The notes below the pieces were generated by a model that saw only the letters and a program-made list of their open reading frames with translations, was not told where the DNA came from and made no database searches. The translations under genes were made by a program, and so were the position numbers. Below, piece by piece: positions 25,194-31,911 of a DNA stretch of 64,000 nt (within the stretch, counting starts at the first letter, position 1; every line of letters starts with the position of its first letter). The stretch spans positions 372,001 to 436,000 of the forward strand of contig NZ_FNIX01000005.1 in assembly GCF_900104175.1 (NCBI RefSeq), given 5' to 3'. This stretch comes from Lentzea jiangxiensis. Its GTDB lineage: Bacteria > Actinomycetota > Actinomycetes > Mycobacteriales > Pseudonocardiaceae.

Positions 25194-26534
25194 TCAGACG
25201 TGGGCCTTGTACTCGTCGATCATCCTGCGCAACGTGTCGGCGATCGAGGCGTCGAGCCACCCCACGGCGAGCATGTCCTCCAGCGGCTCCATGGCGGTCT
25301 TCGCCGTGCGGGCGCGGTTCGTCGGCGGCAGCTCGTTCATGCCGGTGCGCAGTTCGGCCAGGGCGGCGTCGGCTTCGCCGTTGAACGCCAGCGTCTCCGC
25401 GTGGTCCAGTCGGCTCCACGGCGTGGGCTCGGACCCCACGACGAACTCGGCCAGTGCTTTGAGCTTCGCGAAGTCCGTGACAGCCTCGGCGCGCGTCCTC
25501 TCGTCGTCGGCGAGCTGGACGTTCAGCCGGCGCAGGTTGGCGAGCGGGTAGAGGTTGTGCTTGTCGAGCCGCGCGGCCTCCTGGTAGGAGTCCCGCGCCT
25601 TGCGCAGGTTCTCGAGGTCGCTGCCCGCCTTGCGCGCGCGGCGCCGGTGGACGCCGCCGAGGATGGAGTGCGCTTCCGCGTCCTTGGGGTCGAGTTCGAC
25701 CGCGCGCTGCAGGGAGTTCGCGGCGCCGTCGAACTCCCTGGCGCGGCTCTGGACCACTCCGAGCCTGCGCCACCACTCCGCGACGTCGGGCTGGTGGTGG
25801 GTGGCCTGGCGGAGGTGGTCGATGGCCTCGTCGGTGCGGTCCGCGTCGCTGAGCGCGATGCCGAGCTGTCCGTGCGCGTCGGCGCGGCTGCGGTTCACCG
25901 CCACCACTCGCTTGAGGAGATCGATTCGCAGGCCGGGTTCGTCGGTGTCCATCGCGGCGGCGAACAGGTCGTCGCCGCGTTCGAGCCGCAGCTGCCGCAG
26001 TTCCTCGTCCCGCGCTTCCAACTCGGCGCGGGAGATGCTCAGCACGGTGTTGCCGTGGCGGACCGGGCTGTCCGTGTTCTTCGTGCGCAGGCCGTTGAGG
26101 ATCATGTTCACGATCTTCTGCCGCGCCTCGATGAGCTGGCCGTACGCGTTGCTGTACTGCACCACGCGGTTGGCCGCGACGTTGAACCGCACGTCGTGTT
26201 CCACGTCCTGGCTGACGAGCACGGTGACGTGGTCGCGCAGTGCCCAGCGGACGCCGAGCTCCAGGTACACGTTGGGGTTGGCGCCGGTCAGGTCCGCGAT
26301 GTAGACCGGGGCTTCGAGCGCCTCCTGGAACATCGTGTGGTGGATGGGGCCGGAAGCCTCGCGGTCCTTCTCGATCTGCACCACGAACTCGACGCCCAGC
26401 TCGTTCGTGAGCGCCTCGGCGATCGGTTCGTAGAGGTCGTTCTTGATCGCCTTGATGTCCGTCCAGTTCGCGTGCTCGCCGAGGCTGGTGCCCGGCATCG
26501 CAACGAAGATCGTCATCGGCTCGTCGGCCGTCAT
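25194..26534 (-). CDS. TIR-like/nucleoside deoxyribosyltransferase-like domain fused to TPR repeats
   Basis: 446 residues from ATG 26534 with a strong CTGGAGGA ahead. Residues about 7-150 form a small Rossmann-like domain: it opens IFVAMPGTSLG and has IADLTGANPNVYLELG (79-94), where Asp81 and Glu92 sit as the catalytic acids do in nucleoside 2-deoxyribosyltransferases and related TIR-like NAD/nucleotide-cleaving domains. Residues about 190-440 are TPR helices (AHGQLGIALSDADRTDEAIDHL and similar). It follows the SLATT gene by 18 bases in the same direction. By family logic it would bind or cleave a nucleotide after sensing through its TPRs. No substrate or trigger can be read; TPR regulators with other roles remain possible. 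Confidence 0.7.
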   Translation of the reverse strand: MTADEPMTIFVAMPGTSLGEHANWTDIKAIKNDLYEPIAEALTNELGVEFVVQIEKDREASGPIHHTMFQEALEAPVYIADLTGANPNVYLELGVRWALRDHVTVLVSQDVEHDVRFNVAANRVVQYSNAYGQLIEARQKIVNMILNGLRTKNTDSPVRHGNTVLSISRAELEARDEELRQLRLERGDDLFAAAMDTDEPGLRIDLLKRVVAVNRSRADAHGQLGIALSDADRTDEAIDHLRQATHHQPDVAEWWRRLGVVQSRAREFDGAANSLQRAVELDPKDAEAHSILGGVHRRRARKAGSDLENLRKARDSYQEAARLDKHNLYPLANLRRLNVQLADDERTRAEAVTDFAKLKALAEFVVGSEPTPWSRLDHAETLAFNGEADAALAELRTGMNELPPTNRARTAKTAMEPLEDMLAVGWLDASIADTLRRMIDEYKAHV

Positions 26535-26552
26535 TCGGGGTCCTCCAGGGGA

Positions 26553-27419
26553 TCAGGCCGTGCCGGGACGCGACGCCAGCCAAGCTGTGTGTTCGTTGCT
26601 GATCACGGCCTCCACCTCGGCGACGAAGGCGGGCCACTCCTCCTCGTCGACGGAGGGCAGCCGCTGGTGGATGTCCGCGAGCTCGTTCGCCGCGGTGGAG
26701 TAGGCGACCTTCAGGTTCTCCCACTGCCGCAGCCCTATCCACGCCGCGCCGCCCGCGACCGCCGCCGCCATCACGCCGGACAGGTCGACGTCCCAGGCGC
26801 CGACGATGCGCAGGACTGCGAACAGGATCGCGATGAACTCGCCGGCGAACAGCAGGATGCGCGCCGTGGTCGCCCGCCTCTCGTTCGCGGCGGCCTTCCC
26901 CCGGTACCAGTCCAGTTGCTGCCACACCCGGTTCTCGCGGTAGATCTCCCTGCGCTCGGTGAACGGCCTGGCACGCACCTCGGTCATCATCTGGTCGCCG
27001 GCCGGGTTGGCGCTGGTGAGCAACAGGGTTCCGCGGTGCTGGGCCGCGACCGAGGAGATCGCGGAGTCGAGTGCCCTGCGGGGGTTCGGCGTGGTGGCGG
27101 GGAGCGGGTCCCCGCCGACGGCGTAGCGCCAGGCCAGGGACTTCACCCGCTCGGCGACGGCACGACCCGCGTTCCACTTCAGCTCGGGGTGCATGAACCA
27201 CAGCAGGAACTCGCCGAACAACGCGACGAGGAAGCCGGCGAGCGCCACCCACGCCCACACGTCGACACCACCGCCGATCCTCCACTTGAACGCGCCACCC
27301 ACCGCCGCGACCACAGCACCGATCAGCCGGATCCGGCTGAGCAGCAACGTGGCGCGCTGCCCGGCCCGGGAGGCCTCGTCGGCATCGTGGTAGAAGCCCG
27401 GCAGGTGCTCGTCGTTCAT
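26553..27419 (-). CDS. SLATT/DUF4231 membrane protein with four helices
   Basis: 288 residues from ATG 27419, preceded by GAGAAGGA; upstream in-frame codons add nothing. Helices at about 31-45 and 53-76 are followed by WNAGRAVAERVKSLAWRYAVGGDP (82-105), the typical SLATT signature; a second half has VWQQLDWYRGKAAANERRA (165-183) and helices at about 186-206 and 214-230. SLATT proteins are predicted pore-forming effectors linked to SMODS, SLOG and TIR systems in bacterial conflict. First gene of a two-gene unit with the TIR-like/TPR protein, a likely sensor/signal partner (inference). Confidence 0.8.
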   Translation of the reverse strand: MNDEHLPGFYHDADEASRAGQRATLLLSRIRLIGAVVAAVGGAFKWRIGGGVDVWAWVALAGFLVALFGEFLLWFMHPELKWNAGRAVAERVKSLAWRYAVGGDPLPATTPNPRRALDSAISSVAAQHRGTLLLTSANPAGDQMMTEVRARPFTERREIYRENRVWQQLDWYRGKAAANERRATTARILLFAGEFIAILFAVLRIVGAWDVDLSGVMAAAVAGGAAWIGLRQWENLKVAYSTAANELADIHQRLPSVDEEEWPAFVAEVEAVISNEHTAWLASRPGTA

Positions 27420-27556
27420 CCACGTCCTTCTCTCGTCCCCCGGCAACACTGATCGTGCGCGGCCAAACGTGTGTTACCACGCCGCCATCCGTGTGGTCCC
27501 CGGTTCCGGGATGATCGAGGTGTGTTCACCCGTACAGCGCAGGAGTTCGCTGAGCG

Positions 27557-28429
27557 GTGACCGCGCCGTTCTCAGCAAACGGAGCGCATGATGGGGAGAT
27601 GCTGGAGGCACTGCGGAGGCAGCTGAGCGAAGGAATCTTCGAGAAGGTCGCGGGCCCGGACCGCGCCGACCACGCGCGGCGGATCCACGAGGCGCCCGGA
27701 CCGCGCCTGTTCGCCGACGACAGACCGATCAGGCACGTCCACGCCGACCACGCCATGTTCATCGGGGGTCTGCGGGCGTTGCTGCTGCAGTCGCTGCACC
27801 CGCTCGCGATGGCCGCGGTCGCGCAGCACTCCGACTACCGCACCGATCCGTGGGGCCGCCTGCAGCGCACGAGCCTGTTCCTCGCCACCACGACGTTCGG
27901 CAGGGTCGAGGACGCGGAGAAGGCCGTCGCCCGGCTCGCGCGCGTGCACCGGCACATCCACGGCACCGCGCCGGACGGGCGGGAGTACCGGGCCGACGAC
28001 CCGCACCTGCTGGCCTGGGTGCACGTGGCCGAGGTCGACAGCTTCCTGCGCTGCCACCAGCGCTACGGTGCCGAGCCGCTCGACGACTACGACGGTTACG
28101 TCGCCGACATGGCCGTCGTCGCGGAAGCCATGGGCATCCCGGACCCGCCGCGCACGACCGCCGAGCTCGAGGAGAGGCTGCAGTCCTACCGGGGCGAGCT
28201 CAAGGGCACGCCCGAGGCGCGGGAGGCGGCGCGGTTCCTGCTGTTCACCGCGCCGCTGCCGCTGCTGGCACGTGGTCCGTACGGGATCCTGACGGCCACG
28301 GCCGTGGCGAGCCTGCCGGTGTGGGCGCGGATCCCGTTGCGGCTGCCCTACCTGCCGATCGCGGAAGCCACCGGCGTGCGGTTCGCGGGCCACGCGCTGA
28401 TGCGCGGCATGAGGTGGGTCACGAGCTGA
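27557..28429 (+). CDS. oxygenase MpaB/rubber-oxygenase family protein (DUF2236)
   Basis: 290 residues from GTG 27557 (AGGAG 11 bases before); ATG 27599 is a possible later start. Characteristic DUF2236 features: GGLRALLLQSLHPLAMAAVAQHSDY, TDPWGRLQRT and HLLAWVHVAEVDSFLRCHQRYG, with His residues placed to hold a b-type heme as in latex-clearing proteins. Predicted heme oxygenase or dehydratase of unknown substrate. The last bases overlap by 11 with the opposite-strand hydrolase gene. Confidence 0.78.
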   Translation: MTAPFSANGAHDGEMLEALRRQLSEGIFEKVAGPDRADHARRIHEAPGPRLFADDRPIRHVHADHAMFIGGLRALLLQSLHPLAMAAVAQHSDYRTDPWGRLQRTSLFLATTTFGRVEDAEKAVARLARVHRHIHGTAPDGREYRADDPHLLAWVHVAEVDSFLRCHQRYGAEPLDDYDGYVADMAVVAEAMGIPDPPRTTAELEERLQSYRGELKGTPEAREAARFLLFTAPLPLLARGPYGILTATAVASLPVWARIPLRLPYLPIAEATGVRFAGHALMRGMRWVTS

Positions 28430-29183
28430 GGAAGTCCATCACCACAGGGGTGGCCTCGGCGCGGAACTCCTCGAAGTAGCCGTGCCGTGCGCCCTCGACC
28501 AGGTGCATGCGGGCGCCCGGGATGCGTTCGGTGATCAGCGGCGCGTTCGCGGTCGGGTTGAAGACGTCCTCGGTGCCGTGCACGACGAGGGTCGGCGCGG
28601 TGATGGACGGCAGGACGTCCCACGCGTCGTGCTCGGCGCTGGCGAAGAAGTGCCGCTTGCGCGCGTGCGGCGGCATCCAGGGGTCGCCGAGCGTGTTGAA
28701 AGGGCCGCGGTAGGCGGGCGTGTACATCAGCTCTTCCAACGCCCTGCGCGCCTTCATCGGGTCGGCCTGGGCGAGGGACCTGCGCACCTCGGCGCTGCGT
28801 TCGATGCCGTGCGCGCCGCCGGGGGAGGTGCAGCCGAGCACCAGCCGGTCGACGTACGAGCCGTGTTCGGCCGCGATCCACTGCGCGATCCGGCCGCCCA
28901 TCGACGTGCCGTAGACGTGCGCGGTCCCGATGCCGGCGTCGTCGAGGACCGCGATGCAGTCCGAGGCGAACAACCGCGTGCTGTAAGGGGCGTCGGGCTT
29001 GTCGCTGGAGCCGGTCCCGCGGTGGTCGGTGACGATCGTCGTGAACCGCTCGGAGAAGTCCGGCAGGACCTGGGACCACCACTTCGAGGAGTTCGCCTGC
29101 CCCGCGATGAGCAGCAGCGCGGGGCCGGAGCCCTCGACCGAGTAGAAGAGCCTGGTTCCGTCGGCGGCACGAGCGCGGGGCAC
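28419..29183 (-). CDS. alpha/beta hydrolase
   Basis: 254 residues from GTG 29183. Complete catalytic triad: Ser94 in GTSMGG, Asp206 in GTEDVFN and His234 in GARHGYFEEF. A typical small esterase or peptidase-like hydrolase with an unknown substrate. TAGACT on this strand (29196-29191) ends 7 bases before the GTG, suggesting a leaderless transcript. Divergent from the chitinase gene. Confidence 0.82.
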   Translation of the reverse strand: MPRARAADGTRLFYSVEGSGPALLLIAGQANSSKWWSQVLPDFSERFTTIVTDHRGTGSSDKPDAPYSTRLFASDCIAVLDDAGIGTAHVYGTSMGGRIAQWIAAEHGSYVDRLVLGCTSPGGAHGIERSAEVRRSLAQADPMKARRALEELMYTPAYRGPFNTLGDPWMPPHARKRHFFASAEHDAWDVLPSITAPTLVVHGTEDVFNPTANAPLITERIPGARMHLVEGARHGYFEEFRAEATPVVMDFLSS

Positions 29184-29215
29184 GTCCGGAAGTCTAGATC
29201 CTTGACTTCGCGATA

Positions 29216-29231
29216 GATGGTCTAGTCCAAT
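29216..29231. promoter_or_regulatory. DasR-responsive-element-like box upstream of chitinase
   Basis: GATGGTCTAGTCCAAT: the core TGGTCTAGTCCA (29218-29229) differs at one base from TGGTCTAGACCA, the core of the dre sites bound by DasR in Streptomyces (consensus recalled). It lies 52-63 bases before the ATG, just after TTGACT (29202-29207), where it would overlap a -10 region. Confidence 0.6.
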
Positions 29232-29280
29232 TCGGGGTAGGACCCCCTGCCGGCCGCCACGCGTGAGGGATGGAGCAGCC

Positions 29281-30780
29281 ATGCTGTTGTTCGCTCGAAT
29301 ATCCGCGGTGGCCGCACTGGTGCTCGGCACCGTGGTCGTGAGCCTCGCCCCTGCCAGCGCCGCCGGTGTCACGGCGACGTTCTCCAAGCAGTCCTGGAGC
29401 ACCGGCTACACCGCGACGGTGACGATCAAGAACGAGACCAGCGCGGCCGTCAGCTCCTGGAAGGTCGAGTTCGACTACCCCGCCTCGACCTCCGTCGGTG
29501 CCTACTGGGACTCGCTGCTCACCAGGAGCGGCACCCGCAACACGTTCGCCAACCGCGAGTACAACGGCTCGATCGCCCCCGGCGCGAGCGTCTCGTTCGG
29601 CTTCAACGCCGCCGGCACCGCCGACCCGGCGAACTGCACGGTCAACGGCGCCGCCTGCACCGGGGGCACCGGGCCGACGACCAGCTCGACGACGAGCACC
29701 ACCACCACCACCACAACAACAACGACCACGACGACCACCACCACGACCGGTCTGCCGCCCACGGGACAGCTGCCGCGCAAGGTGCTCGTCGGCTACCTGC
29801 ACGCGAGCTTCGCCAACGGCTCCGGCTACATCCGCATGAAGGACGTGCCGGACGAGTGGGACGTCATCAACCTGTCGTTCGCCGAGCCCACCAGCGCGAC
29901 GAGCGGGGAGCTGCGGTTCACCCAGTGCCCGGTGGCGGAGTGCCCGAACGTCGAGTCCGAGGCCGAGTTCATCGCCGGCATCCGCGCCCAGCAGCAGAAG
30001 GGCAAGAAGGTCAACATCTCCATCGGCGGCCAGAACGGCCAGGTCCGGCTGGAGACGACGGCGGCGCGCGACGCGTTCGTGCGCTCGGCGTCGGCGATCA
30101 TCGACAAGTACGGCCTGAACGGGCTCGACGTCGACTTCGAGGGCCATTCGCTGTCGCTCGACGCCGGTGACACCGACTTCAAGAACCCGACCACGCCCGT
30201 GGTCGTGAACCTGATCTCGGCGCTGCGCTCGCTGAAGGCGCGCTACGGGGCCGGCTTCGTGCTCACGATGGCGCCGGAGACGTTCTTCGTGCAGGTCGGC
30301 TACCAGTTCTACGGCGGTGCGGGCGGCGGTGATTCGCGCACGGGCGCCTACCTGCCGGTGATCGAGGCCATGCGCAACGACCTGACGTTGCTGCACGTGC
30401 AGGACTACAACTCCGGACCCGTGATGGGGCTGGACAACCAGTACCACAACATGGGTGGCGCGGACTTCCACGTCGCGATGACCGACATGGTGCTCGCCGG
30501 GTTCCCCGTGCGGGGTGACGCGACGAAGTTCTTCGCGCCGTTGCGCCAGGAACAGGTCGCGTTCGGCCTGCCCGCCGCGATGTACGCGGGCAACGGGTTC
30601 ACGTCCGTCGCGGACGTGCAGGCGGCGCTGGACTGCCTGACCAAGGGCACGCGGTGCGGCAGCTACAAGCCGAAGGGCGTGTACCCGAACCTGCGCGGCC
30701 TCATGACGTGGTCGATCAACTGGGACAAGTACAACAACTACGAGTTCTCCAAGGCCCACCGGGCTTATCTGCCCCGATAG
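29281..30780 (+). CDS. secreted GH18 chitinase with CBM2 and poly-Thr linker
   Basis: 499 residues from ATG, GGATGGAG ahead. Signal peptide about 1-28 (cut after ASA); family-2 carbohydrate-binding module about 29-128 with AAVSSWKVEFDYP and NGSIAPGASVSFGF; a linker of Ser/Thr including 17 consecutive Thr (140-156); then a GH18 domain from about 165. The catalytic DxxDxDxE motif reads NGLDVDFE (280-287): proton-donor Glu287 and both later Asp are kept but the first Asp is Asn280. Expected to degrade chitin outside the cell. The dre-like box upstream suggests control by N-acetylglucosamine signalling. Confidence 0.9.
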   Translation: MLLFARISAVAALVLGTVVVSLAPASAAGVTATFSKQSWSTGYTATVTIKNETSAAVSSWKVEFDYPASTSVGAYWDSLLTRSGTRNTFANREYNGSIAPGASVSFGFNAAGTADPANCTVNGAACTGGTGPTTSSTTSTTTTTTTTTTTTTTTTTGLPPTGQLPRKVLVGYLHASFANGSGYIRMKDVPDEWDVINLSFAEPTSATSGELRFTQCPVAECPNVESEAEFIAGIRAQQQKGKKVNISIGGQNGQVRLETTAARDAFVRSASAIIDKYGLNGLDVDFEGHSLSLDAGDTDFKNPTTPVVVNLISALRSLKARYGAGFVLTMAPETFFVQVGYQFYGGAGGGDSRTGAYLPVIEAMRNDLTLLHVQDYNSGPVMGLDNQYHNMGGADFHVAMTDMVLAGFPVRGDATKFFAPLRQEQVAFGLPAAMYAGNGFTSVADVQAALDCLTKGTRCGSYKPKGVYPNLRGLMTWSINWDKYNNYEFSKAHRAYLPR

Positions 30781-30786
30781 CGGCGT

Positions 30787-30812
30787 CGGGGGCGGCTCGC
30801 GGGCCGCCCCCG
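30787..30812. terminator. hairpin between chitinase and TenA-like genes
   Basis: Perfect arms CGGGGGCGGC (30787-30796) and GCCGCCCCCG (30803-30812) with a 6-base loop, between two genes ending toward each other. Confidence 0.8.
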
Positions 30813-30819
30813 CACCCCG

Positions 30820-31461
30820 TCAGGCGAGCGTGGACCAGAACTGCAGCTCGTAGGCCTGCAGCAGGCGGCCGTAGCGCCACGCGTGCTTCGGCTGCCAGCC
30901 GGAGTCCAGCGCCGCCTGGATCGCCGCCACCGCGCGTTCTTCCAGTTGCGGCGCAGGAGTCGCGAAGAAGTCGACGAAGCCGCACGCCTCGTCGCCGAAG
31001 CCGTAGTGCTCGCGCAGCCCCTTCGCCATCCGCGCGCAGTACCCGCCCCACGCCGTGAAGTTCGCGAGGATCGCGAGGACCACGTCCGCCGGCTCGCCGT
31101 TGAGCGCCATCCACGCCTGGTACGCCGGGTAGGCCTGGCAGCCGGGGAACGGCTCGTAGTCCTGGAAGTCCTTGGCGGACATGCCGGCGGCCTCGGCCAA
31201 CGGCCGCAGCATCGGCAGCACGAGCTCCTCGCCACCGGCGAGCAGCGTGAAGAACGCCCGCGCGTTCGGCTCCTCCGCCTTCGACGCGAGCGCCAGGAAT
31301 GTTCGCCAGTCCGACGACACGATGTGGTTCTCTTCCGCGGCGAAGGTCTGGATCACGGCACGCGGAGCCTCCCCGGTCTCGATCAGCTTCACCACGAGAT
31401 TGTCGTGGTCACCGGGGTGCAGCTCCGTGCGGATGCGCGCGACCAGCTCTTTTGCGTTCAT
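30820..31461 (-). CDS. TenA/heme-oxygenase-like helical protein
   Basis: 213 residues from ATG 31461. The all-helical TenA/PqqC fold is suggested by AAEENHIVSSDWRTFLALASKA, YPAYQAWMAL and FTAWGGYCARMAKGLREHYGF. Classical thiaminase II enzymes have an active-site Cys in a set position that I cannot confirm here, so this may be a TenA-like protein of other function. It stands alone: a hairpin terminator on one side and the divergent DUF6204 gene on the other. Confidence 0.6.
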   Translation of the reverse strand: MNAKELVARIRTELHPGDHDNLVVKLIETGEAPRAVIQTFAAEENHIVSSDWRTFLALASKAEEPNARAFFTLLAGGEELVLPMLRPLAEAAGMSAKDFQDYEPFPGCQAYPAYQAWMALNGEPADVVLAILANFTAWGGYCARMAKGLREHYGFGDEACGFVDFFATPAPQLEERAVAAIQAALDSGWQPKHAWRYGRLLQAYELQFWSTLA

Positions 31462-31530
31462 GGTCGAGATTCTCGCGCACCCGGGAAATCGTTCGCCAGA
31501 GCGGCGGGTGATCGGGGAGCATCTTCGCTC

Positions 31531-31857
31531 GTGGCTGAACACACCTACCGAGTACTCGTCCGCGGCCGCTTCGCCGATCTCACCGACGACCAGCGCACCA
31601 CCCTGCGCGAGCGCTTGCGGGACTTCGACTTCCTGCGCGACGCGGGCTTCAGCGAAGAAGGCGCGCTGTCCTACGACGAGAAGCTCGACTTCTTCAGCTA
31701 CCGCGTGGTCCTGACGGCGGCGGAGAAGCCGGACGAGGCCGGTCTGCGCCGTGCGTCGACGGCGCTCGACGAGCTGGGCGTGGACTTCCGGGGCCTGAAG
31801 GCCAAGGTCACCGACATGGACGAGATGAAGATCAACCGCCCGAAGCGGCTCGGCTGA
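31531..31857 (+). CDS. DUF6204 family protein
   Basis: 108 residues from GTG 31531 with GGGGAG ahead. Sequence EHTYRVLVRGRFADLTDDQRTTLRERL and a two-strand FFSYRVVL motif match the small DUF6204 family of actinomycetes. Function unknown; no cofactor or catalytic motif is evident. Confidence 0.65.
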   Translation: MAEHTYRVLVRGRFADLTDDQRTTLRERLRDFDFLRDAGFSEEGALSYDEKLDFFSYRVVLTAAEKPDEAGLRRASTALDELGVDFRGLKAKVTDMDEMKINRPKRLG

Positions 31858-31863
31858 ACCGGA

Positions 31864-31897
31864 ACGGGCCCGCGCTCCGGGGGGAGCGCGGGCCCGT
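31864..31897. terminator. strong bidirectional hairpin terminator
   Basis: Perfect 15-bp arms, ACGGGCCCGCGCTCC (31864-31878) and GGAGCGCGGGCCCGT (31883-31897), with a GGGG loop, between two converging genes. Confidence 0.9.
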
Positions 31898-31911
31898 CCT
31901 GCCCGGCGGTG

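Noticed and set aside
29693-29750. ACC/ACG run as misassembly or microsatellite
   Set aside because: Mixed Thr codons (ACC, ACA, ACG) encode a regular Thr linker between two domains, usual for actinomycete secreted glycosidases.
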